Shown in pieces: positions 6,906 to 11,870 of a stretch of 11,870 nt of DNA. Origin of the DNA: Jatrophihabitans sp. (GTDB taxonomy: Bacteria; Actinomycetota; Actinomycetes; Mycobacteriales; Jatrophihabitantaceae); the NCBI GenBank assembly GCA_025966255.1, contig JAOPVG010000124.1, positions 1-11,870 on the forward strand. The letters are read 5' to 3'. Under the pieces are notes generated by a model, which worked only from the letters and a program-made list of their open reading frames with translations, did no database searches and was not told the DNA's origin. Both the position numbers and the translations under genes were made by a program. Numbering within the stretch: the stretch's first letter is position 1; each line of letters begins with the position of its first letter.

Positions 6906-7646
6906 TCAGCCCGTGACGAAGGTGAACTGGCCGCCGGGCCAGGGCGCGAAGCCGTTGCCGGCAGGATCGTCGAGCGCGGGGCCTTCCCAGGTCTGACCGC
7001 TCGGCTGCGTGTAGCTGATGATCTTCCAGTCGCCGGCTCGCCAAACGAGCGCAATGTCGGCGCTGCGATCGACCACCGTGTTCGGGAAGTGCGACCCCTG
7101 ACTCCAGCCCGCACCGTGCAACCAGACCTGCACATGCGCGGCGGCGGGTGAGAACGCAAGGATCTTGAAGCCGACAGGGACGAGCTCGCTCACCGAGATG
7201 GCGTGACGCCGAGGCGCGAGCTGCGTCGGCCGGTCGGACGGCCCCAGCCGGTAGACAGCGGGGTTCCAGTCGAGGATCTTCTGCATGCTCGGCGCGCTGA
7301 GCTCACCAGTGGTATAGGTCGCCGTCCAATCGGTCGCCGGCGTAGTACGGCGTACCTGCACGTAGTCGATCAGCGTCTCCGCGGCCACCGCGGCGCACGA
7401 CAGGGCACCGCCCTTGTCGTTAGTGAAGCCAACCGGCAGCTCGCCGCTCATACGGGTCGGCCCGTGCGGGGCACCCAACGTGTTCTTGCTGACCGCGGGC
7501 AAGGCTGCGGAGTCAGTGTTGCGCGGCGTTGCGCCGGAGTCGGCCATGGCGTGACCGATGGCGACGCCGCCGCCGGCGACCAGAAGGACAGTCACCAAGA
7601 GCCCGAGGGACCCCGCACGATTCCGTCGCAAAAGGCTGCCGTTCAT
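6906..7646 (-). CDS. Membrane-anchored extracytoplasmic conjugation protein, 246 aa
   Basis: The short basic N-terminus (MNGSLLRRNR) is followed by one hydrophobic segment (about 11-33), then a polar Ala/Pro/Thr-rich linker and a globular domain from about residue 65. This is a bitopic protein with its bulk outside the membrane. The domain starts with 'LPVGFTNDKGGALSCAA', a pattern (P-V-G-[FY]..T..GA..AA) that recurs in envelope proteins of actinobacterial conjugation clusters. It ends with 'ADIALVWRAGDWKIISY' and a Pro/Gly tail. The W-x(2)-GDWK strand pair resembles the NTF2-like fold of VirB8/TcpC proteins, which link channel and envelope, but this is inference. Only one cysteine (C84) is seen. 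ATG 7646 overlaps the previous stop by one base (TGATG); longer versions of the frame would lie inside the upstream gene. Confidence 0.8.
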   Translation of the reverse strand: MNGSLLRRNRAGSLGLLVTVLLVAGGGVAIGHAMADSGATPRNTDSAALPAVSKNTLGAPHGPTRMSGELPVGFTNDKGGALSCAAVAAETLIDYVQVRRTTPATDWTATYTTGELSAPSMQKILDWNPAVYRLGPSDRPTQLAPRRHAISVSELVPVGFKILAFSPAAAHVQVWLHGAGWSQGSHFPNTVVDRSADIALVWRAGDWKIISYTQPSGQTWEGPALDDPAGNGFAPWPGGQFTFVTG

Positions 7647-7984
7647 CAATTGCCTGCGATCGTGAGCATGGTGCCGAAGACGAGGCCGGCGGCAACGACC
7701 ATGATCGTCCCGGCACCCCAGAACTTGAGATCCTGGCTCGCCTCGCCCAACGACGTGACGTTGCCAACCATCCGGGAGCGGTGTACCGAGAGCGCCGCCG
7801 GGAAGAGCTTGAAGGCGCAGTAGACGATCGAGATCCCCCACACGCCGGCGAGCAGTTTCTTCCACCATGCGTTGAAGTCGGCGCCGAAGATCGCGAAGTT
7901 CGGCACGACGCCGTCAAAGGGATCCTTGCCCGCGGCGAGCAAGGTGCTGGTGTGGGTCGTCATTGTCTGGACGATCAGCGACAT
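7646..7984 (-). CDS. Small two-helix membrane protein, VirB2/TrbC-like, 112 aa
   Basis: There are two hydrophobic helices, about residues 43-65 and 88-110, joined by a polar loop with basic residues ('VHRSRMVGN'), which should be cytoplasmic. Size, two-helix topology and place in the operon fit a VirB2/TrbC-like pilin or a small channel subunit of a type IV secretion system. Against a classical pilin, no cleavable signal peptide is evident: the first 40 residues are polar and include 'GADFNAWWKK' just before helix 1. PrgI-like or VirB3-like roles are alternatives. The start is firm: ATG 7984 has GAGGAG five bases upstream, overlapping the stop codon of the ATPase gene nine bases away. Its own stop overlaps the next start. 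Confidence 0.78.
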   Translation of the reverse strand: MSLIVQTMTTHTSTLLAAGKDPFDGVVPNFAIFGADFNAWWKKLLAGVWGISIVYCAFKLFPAALSVHRSRMVGNVTSLGEASQDLKFWGAGTIMVVAAGLVFGTMLTIAGN

Positions 7985-7989
7985 GGGAG

Positions 7990-7995
7990 CTCCTC
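7990..7995 (-). promoter_or_regulatory. Ribosome binding site of the two-helix membrane protein
   Basis: GAGGAG on the minus strand, five bases before ATG 7984, shares bases with the TGA stop of the preceding ATPase gene. Among the minus-strand genes that otherwise rely on overlapping start/stop codons, this strong site suggests independent and possibly high-level initiation, as would suit a structural subunit. Confidence 0.7.
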
Positions 7996-9166
7996 AGCTT
8001 CGCGGTTGGGTGGGTCGGCAGTCGTGGACGGACGGGCGGGCGCAGACCTCGGCGACGGCGGCCGCGACGAGGGTCCAGGCGGTACGGGATGCTGTGCTGA
8101 GCCGGTCGACGCGGATCGAGCCGCCGGCGATCTCCGGGTCGGGTGGCACGTAGAGCAGCGCGCCGAGCCGGTCAGCCAGCCAACGTTCCGTCTGCGCGTC
8201 AAGGCGAGCGCCGTCCTGGTCAGTGATGACGGCGATCGCATTCGGCGGCAGGTGCTTCGTTTCCGACCTGGACTTGAGTCCCTCGAGCATCTGACCGGCC
8301 ACCCAGACGTGATCGCTCGCGGCGCGCATCGGCACAACGAGAACGTCCGCAACCCCCGTGCCGAACTGCCACGGCGGCGCGGCCTCGTTGTTGCCCGTGT
8401 CGAGGACGACGGTCGAGTACCGCGTGATGAGCAGGTTGCGCACGAGGCGGCAATGCTCGGCCGTTAGCGACCGCATCTCGCCGGCGTTCTCGCTCGAGGC
8501 CAGGATCAATGCGCCGGACTCTTGCCGGCGCAGGAGTCCGGCCAAGTCGCCGACGGCCGAACCCGGGCGCCGAAGCCATTCCTGGCTCTGGAGAACGTCC
8601 ATCACCGTGTACGCGGGCTCCTGAACACCGGCTCGAACGCCGAGCGTGCCGCGAAGCTCGTTCAGGTCGGCCGCGACGATCGATTCGCGGCGCAGCATCG
8701 CCAGCAGTTCGGCGAGGATCAGCGCGGTCGGCGTTTTGCCCGCACCGCCCTTCACATTCGCGACGCAGATCGTCCGCGCGGCTGGGAAGGTGCTCCGGGT
8801 CGTCGAGAGCGCCGCACGGTGCGTCCGTTCGTCGATCCCGGCGGCCATGCGCAGCCCCATGCCTCGGTTCAGCCGGCCGCGCCAACCCCACTCAGCAGGC
8901 GTCGCCGAGTGCTCAGGTCGCCACTGCGGAGTGAACGTGTAAGAGACCTCCGTCTCGTCGACGACGGATGCTGGCGCAGCTGCAGCGACTGTGCGCGGCG
9001 GCTGGGCGTGCAGAGGCACCGGTTGCTCGGCGCTGTACGCCAAGATCGAGTGCCCGCCGTGCGCTGGGTCTGCGGCCAATTGATGGCTCGGACGTGACGG
9101 GGCTTCCAGCGTCGCCGGGGGCGAGAAATCGCCGGTGTCGGGCCAGCGTTCAGGTGCGTTGGTCAC
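7994..9166 (-). CDS. ParA/MinD-like ATPase with Pro-rich N-terminal extension, 390 aa
   Basis: A deviant Walker A motif, KGGAGKT (139-145, signature lysine K139), identifies the SIMIBI class ParA/MinD fold. The A' aspartate is probably D167 ('IVAADLNELRGTL') and the Walker B-like strand is 'VVLDTGNN' with D256. The first 95 residues are Pro/Ala/Ser-rich and probably disordered. They are followed by a basic linker, 'WGWRGRLNRGMGLRM', that recurs before the ATPase domain of actinobacterial EspI-like and secretion-linked ParA proteins. A role in positioning or assembling the secretion apparatus is more likely than plasmid partition because no ParB gene or parS-like repeat lies nearby. The residue after the GKT is proline instead of the usual Thr/Ser. 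GTG 9166 is the start, with GGAGG seven bases upstream; it overlaps the preceding gene by 17 bases. No upstream start has comparable support. Confidence 0.85.
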   Translation of the reverse strand: MTNAPERWPDTGDFSPPATLEAPSRPSHQLAADPAHGGHSILAYSAEQPVPLHAQPPRTVAAAAPASVVDETEVSYTFTPQWRPEHSATPAEWGWRGRLNRGMGLRMAAGIDERTHRAALSTTRSTFPAARTICVANVKGGAGKTPTALILAELLAMLRRESIVAADLNELRGTLGVRAGVQEPAYTVMDVLQSQEWLRRPGSAVGDLAGLLRRQESGALILASSENAGEMRSLTAEHCRLVRNLLITRYSTVVLDTGNNEAAPPWQFGTGVADVLVVPMRAASDHVWVAGQMLEGLKSRSETKHLPPNAIAVITDQDGARLDAQTERWLADRLGALLYVPPDPEIAGGSIRVDRLSTASRTAWTLVAAAVAEVCARPSVHDCRPTQPRS

Positions 9167-9851
9167 TGTCGATCCTCCAGACGCCGTTGACCTTCTTGAG
9201 CAGCACGGCCACAACTACGGTCGATGGATTGCCGCGCCAGCCGTCCCTGCCGACCGGCCGTTCGGTGAGCAGGACCATCCGCGCCGCACCCGTCGGGGCG
9301 TCCGGCAGATGATCGTCACCGCTGAGCCGAGCCGTCACCGCGACATACGCCCGATGCCGGGTCCACTCGGTCCACCGAGTACTGGGCGGCCCGACGATCG
9401 TGGCTGCTACGACGTTGCGGGCGAACTGCGTCGTGAGCCAGCCCGCGCGAGCAGCGCGCACCGCGGTGTGCTGCGGATTGTGGTCGACGAGGGTGTCCGC
9501 GCTGGCGGCCGCGCGAGCGCCAGTGACCGCGACGACGTCAGCCGACCGCTGATCCACTGAGGCCGGCAGCGGGAAGCTCGGCGCGCCAGGACCGGGAGCC
9601 CACGAGGATCGGGGTGACCTCGACGACGAGCGGAGGTTGCTTCGCGTCGTAATGCTCGTCGGTGCGCTCGAGGCCGGTGCCGCCAGGACCGTCGTCACCG
9701 CCGTCGGCTGCCGCCCGCTGGCAGGCATGCCGACCGCCGACCAAGTCTCGTACGGTCGGCGGCGGCTGTTGTGAGCAGCAGCGGCCGAACTGCACGCACA
9801 GACCGACGCCGCCACGATTGCGGCAAGCACCAGTATCCGTCGCTCAGCCAT
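9150..9851 (-). CDS. Secreted or lipoprotein-like conjugation protein, 233 aa, with a suspect middle segment
   Basis: A short basic start (MAERR) and hydrophobic core (residues 6-19) form a signal sequence. 'VCAC' at 17-20 could be an imperfect lipobox with Cys20 as the lipidated residue. The C-terminal part (about 98-233) looks like a folded domain: an Ala-rich helical region, 'RAGWLTTQFARNVVAATIV', then strands ending 'VVVAVLLKKVNGVWRIDSD', as in NTF2-like or TcpC-like envelope proteins. Residues about 66-97 are different: Ser/Arg-rich with a run of three Ser, whereas another frame over the same bases reads a more natural peptide (see findings). The gene may therefore carry two compensating frame changes. 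ATG 9851 overlaps the preceding gene by 8 bases (ATGGCTGA) and its stop overlaps the ParA-like gene by 17. Specific function unknown. Confidence 0.72.
   Translation of the reverse strand: MAERRILVLAAIVAASVCACSSAAAAHNSRRRPYETWSAVGMPASGRQPTAVTTVLAAPASSAPTSITTRSNLRSSSRSPRSSWAPGPGAPSFPLPASVDQRSADVVAVTGARAAASADTLVDHNPQHTAVRAARAGWLTTQFARNVVAATIVGPPSTRWTEWTRHRAYVAVTARLSGDDHLPDAPTGAARMVLLTERPVGRDGWRGNPSTVVVAVLLKKVNGVWRIDSDQRT
9174..9178 (-). promoter_or_regulatory. Ribosome binding site that decides the ParA-like start
   Basis: GGAGG on the minus strand, seven bases before GTG 9166. It lies within the coding end of the preceding gene and selects this GTG over the longer in-frame alternative near 9214, whose extra residues are not conserved-looking. 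Confidence 0.72.
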
Positions 9852-10878
9852 AGCGCACCGCCCGCCACTGCTGGTTGCGGTAGTACCGCGTCGCGAGCGA
9901 GTCGATCCGGACCATCTCGTTGGACTCGGGCGCGTTGAGCAATTGGTCGTTGCCCAGATAGATTCCGACGTGGTGTGCGACGGATGACCCGGGATCGGTG
10001 AAACCGATGAGATCACCTGGCCGCAACTGTGCGATCGGTACAGGCGTGCCGTGCCGCGTCTGCTCGTCGGCCGAATGGCTGAGCCGGATCGCGCCGTGCG
10101 AGGCGACATAGACCGCGTAGAGGACGAGCCCCGAGCAGTCAAAGCCGACCTTAATGCAGTCGTTGGCCGCCGCACCGACCGAACACTGTCCGCGCGTCGG
10201 GCCTAGGTAATCACCGCCGGCCCAGGCGTACGGAGTGCCGAGGTACTTCCTCGCGGTCTCGATCTCTCGTGCCGCGAACGATCCGGCTGCGGCTGTCGTG
10301 TCGGTTGCACCGGCGAAGTTGGGCGCCGAGGCGAGGATCGATCGGACGTAGTCCGGCGTCTGCCCGTTCTGCGGAATGCCGTGCGCGGCAAATATCGCAG
10401 CAGGTCCGGCGTTGTAACCGGCCAGCATGAGGGACGTCGGGTCGAGCGACTTCGGCAACCGTCCCACCTTCTGGGCCTCGGTCATCGTCTTCGCGATCGC
10501 GCAGTCGTATCGACCCTGCGCGGGGATTGCCGCCTCCGGGTGGAACGGCGACTCCCCCGGCTTCGACCAATGCGGCCACGTCGACGGCAGGAACTGGCTG
10601 ATCCCTTCGGCTCCGGCCGGCGAGATCGCGGTCGGGTTCCAGCCCGATTCCTGTTGGATCTGCGCCGCGATGACCGACGGCGGGGCAGCAGCGCAGATCG
10701 ATCCGGCGCTCTGTACGAGCTCTCCGTACCGGTCCGGCACAGAGCCGGGTCGCAGTCCGCCACCTGTTCCCGGAATCGGCGGGACGCGGGCGGAGGCGCT
10801 CTGTACGTCGTCGAGGACCGCGGTCATCGCGACCGGACCGAGAGCGAGGATCCCCATGACTGCGACCAGCCACTTCAC
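9844..10878 (-). CDS. Bifunctional peptidoglycan hydrolase: lytic transglycosylase plus NlpC/P60 peptidase, 344 aa
   Basis: This enzyme opens the cell wall for the conjugation apparatus. A membrane segment or uncleaved signal (about 3-22) is followed by a transglycosylase domain (about 50-185): catalytic E77 in 'IQQESGWNP', then 'GISQFLPSTW' and 'AGYNAGP', the standard SLT motifs. An Ala-rich linker leads to an NlpC/P60 domain (about 203-344) with nucleophile C248 in 'GFDCSGLV', H303 in 'HHVGIYLG' and a polar third residue, probably N315 in 'LLNAPES'. C62/C126 and C232/C241 could pair. This domain order is typical of VirB1-like hydrolases in Gram-positive conjugation clusters, such as Tn916 Orf14 and TcpG-type proteins. 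The GTG at 10878 lacks a ribosome binding site and overlaps the stop of a 19-codon mini-ORF (GTGA), so either coupling or a frameshift at the N-terminus is possible. Confidence 0.88.
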   Translation of the reverse strand: MKWLVAVMGILALGPVAMTAVLDDVQSASARVPPIPGTGGGLRPGSVPDRYGELVQSAGSICAAAPPSVIAAQIQQESGWNPTAISPAGAEGISQFLPSTWPHWSKPGESPFHPEAAIPAQGRYDCAIAKTMTEAQKVGRLPKSLDPTSLMLAGYNAGPAAIFAAHGIPQNGQTPDYVRSILASAPNFAGATDTTAAAGSFAAREIETARKYLGTPYAWAGGDYLGPTRGQCSVGAAANDCIKVGFDCSGLVLYAVYVASHGAIRLSHSADEQTRHGTPVPIAQLRPGDLIGFTDPGSSVAHHVGIYLGNDQLLNAPESNEMVRIDSLATRYYRNQQWRAVRYG

Positions 10879-10934
10879 CGTGCGGCCCGCGCCAGCGCGC
10901 GCACGCTGAGCGTTCGGGCGATCAGGTCATTCAC
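10875..10934 (-). CDS. Possible 19-codon mini-ORF coupling to the hydrolase gene
   Basis: On the minus strand a GTG at 10934 opens 19 codons (MNDLIARTLSVRALARAAR) ending in TGA at 10875-10877. GGGAGG lies six bases upstream of the GTG, a far better site than anything before the hydrolase start. The mini-ORF overlaps the end of the preceding gene by 8 bases and its stop overlaps the hydrolase GTG by 4 (GTGA). It may be a genuine leader whose translation carries ribosomes into the hydrolase gene. Alternatively, its basic, helical peptide may be the true N-terminus of the hydrolase, cut off by a one-base loss: adding one G at the junction would join the two frames directly before the hydrophobic segment. 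Confidence 0.42.
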   Translation of the reverse strand: MNDLIARTLSVRALARAAR

Positions 10935-11870
10935 CGTTTGCCTCCCGTTCGGACTTCTCGTCTCGATGGGCAAACCGTCGGGGATCGAGAGAGACCCGCC
11001 GCGTTCTGTCCGTTATGCCGGATTTATAGGCGTTCGCCTCCGCATCGTCAACCAACCGCGCCGGAGGCTGTGGACAACTTCGCGCGGACGCGTCGGCGCC
11101 CGAGGCGACGCGCAAGCCCTGCATCCATCGCTGGCGGATCACAGCCGGTACGTGCTCGGGCGCAAGATCGCGCCGCACGCTCCACCAGAGGAGACCCGTC
11201 TCGATCGGTGTGCCGTCCGGTCCGACGAGAAGGCGCGCGAGGTTGCACGCAATCTCGTCGTTGCCGAACTCGTCGCGCAGGTAAGTCACGAGCCGCGAGT
11301 GCGGCCGCGCATCGCTGCGCATAGCTAGAACGGCTGGCCCTCTGCCGCGGTTCAGCGCATGGCGCCCCGCCACGTCCAGCGCTATCGCGACGGCGGCGAG
11401 TACCTGATCCTCAAGCGCTGGGGTGATGAGCCAGGAGCCGACTACCGCTCGTAGCGATCGGATCGCCATGTCGCCGGCGGACATGCCCTCGGCGTTCGAG
11501 GAAGCCTCCTCCGTTGCTGGTGCTGCCAGCGCGCGCGGGAGTGGCCATTCGCGTCGCCGAAGGCGGCGCACGTCCAGCTCCGCGGCGTACCGCGCGGCGA
11601 ACAGCAGCGACTTCGGCGAGCGATGACCGTCCACCACGTCGCGCCGGTTACGTAGGAGATATTCGGCGGTGCGTCGCTCGTCGGCCGTGCGGTGGTTCGC
11701 CGCGGCGACGAAGACGAGCTCGCGGGCGGCGTCCGAACCGCGCGCGGCGTCGAAGGACTTCAGCGCTGCGAGCAGGGGAAACGATGAGTTCTCGTCGCCG
11801 GTGAGCTCGTACGGCACCTGCTTCAGGGCTTGGTCGAGCAGTTGGGCGCATCCGTCGTCGGTCGCATATG
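10927..11870 (-). CDS. Unknown protein, 3' part only (runs off right edge), at least 314 aa
   Basis: The frame ending at TGA 10927 stays open to the window edge, so the gene starts beyond 11870. GTG 11817 is not taken as the start because the codons before it continue naturally ('YATDDGCAQLLDQALKQ'). I do not recognise the family. The visible part is soluble and mainly helical: an Ala/Arg-rich N-terminal half ('AARELVFVAAANHRTADERR', 'SLLFAARYAAEL'), a linker around 'PATEEASSNAEG', a second helical part including 'LEDQVLAAVAIALDVAGRHALNRG', and a highly charged C-terminal tail ('DRTRRVSLDPRRFAHRDEK'). No Walker motif, signal peptide or membrane segment is visible. It precedes the secretion genes on the same strand and overlaps the mini-ORF by 8 bases, so it is probably in the same operon. 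A regulatory or cytoplasmic accessory role is only a guess. Confidence 0.75.
   Translation of the reverse strand, partial: YATDDGCAQLLDQALKQVPYELTGDENSSFPLLAALKSFDAARGSDAARELVFVAAANHRTADERRTAEYLLRNRRDVVDGHRSPKSLLFAARYAAELDVRRLRRREWPLPRALAAPATEEASSNAEGMSAGDMAIRSLRAVVGSWLITPALEDQVLAAVAIALDVAGRHALNRGRGPAVLAMRSDARPHSRLVTYLRDEFGNDEIACNLARLLVGPDGTPIETGLLWWSVRRDLAPEHVPAVIRQRWMQGLRVASGADASARSCPQPPARLVDDAEANAYKSGITDRTRRVSLDPRRFAHRDEKSEREANGE
10941..10946 (-). promoter_or_regulatory. Strong ribosome binding site before the mini-ORF
   Basis: GGGAGG on the minus strand, six bases before GTG 10934 and inside the end of the partial upstream gene. It is in the wrong place to serve the hydrolase GTG at 10878 directly (more than 60 bases away), which is the main reason to take the mini-ORF seriously. 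Confidence 0.6.

Noticed and set aside
7529..8467. 312-codon plus-strand frame opposite the ParA-like and pilin-like genes
   Set aside because: It crosses several well-supported minus-strand genes and reads as low-complexity charged sequence, so it is a GC-driven shadow.
10879..10926. Stop-codon readthrough from the right-edge gene into the hydrolase
   Set aside because: The two genes share a frame with one TGA between them, but nothing suggests recoding, and the mini-ORF with its strong binding site gives a simpler route.
10927..11817. GTG 11817 as the start of the right-edge gene
   Set aside because: The frame stays open and protein-like through to the window edge, and no ribosome binding site precedes this GTG, so the gene is treated as truncated by the window.
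1..11870. CRISPR array, tRNA/rRNA genes, insertion sequences, integrase
   Set aside because: No regularly spaced repeats, cloverleaf sequence, transposase or recombinase motif was seen on either strand.

Overview
This is a high-GC window with strong G/C preference at third codon positions, frequent GTG starts and overlapping stop/start codons, typical of an actinomycete (Actinomycetota). The genus cannot be told from the sequence. About 85% of it is one minus-strand gene cluster encoding the cell-envelope part of an actinobacterial conjugative type IV secretion system (the SCO6880-family type), so it is probably part of an integrative conjugative element or conjugative plasmid. No integrase, relaxase, coupling protein, oriT or attachment site was found inside the window, so the element's limits and its transfer competence are unknown.

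Left end (1-665, divergent and mostly non-coding): the first 25 codons of an SRPBCC/AHSA1-type protein run off the left edge on the minus strand, with a good ribosome binding site and a plausible promoter. Two copies of the palindrome GCAACC-N4-GGTTGC lie at the promoter and look like operators for an ArsR-type repressor. A possible 66-residue protein with a Cys...DHDGPH motif follows on the plus strand.

666-1394 (plus strand): one complete 242-residue protein of a widespread but functionally unassigned family. A 293-base convergent intergenic stretch separates it from the secretion operon.

Secretion operon (11870 to 1688, minus strand, in transcription order): (1) a gene of unknown function, cut by the right edge; (2) a possible 19-codon mini-ORF with the best ribosome binding site in that region; (3) a two-domain peptidoglycan hydrolase (lytic transglycosylase plus NlpC/P60); (4) a secreted or lipoprotein-like protein whose middle part looks out of frame; (5) a ParA/MinD-like ATPase with a long Pro-rich N-terminus; (6) a two-helix, VirB2-like membrane protein; (7) a membrane-anchored extracytoplasmic protein; (8) a large VirB6/TrbL-like channel protein with a six-cysteine external domain; (9) an SCO6880-family protein; (10) a VirB4-type ATPase. 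Most neighbours overlap by 1-17 bases or lie within 9 bases of each other, which points to one co-transcribed and translationally coupled unit. In this reading the hydrolase opens the cell wall, genes 4, 7 and 8 form the envelope-spanning part, gene 6 may be the pilin-like subunit, and genes 9 and 10 together supply the energising VirB4 module, which appears to be split across two genes.

The points most worth checking are the split VirB4 arrangement, the mini-ORF or frameshift at the start of the hydrolase, the apparent double frame switch in gene 4, and the paired operators at the left end.
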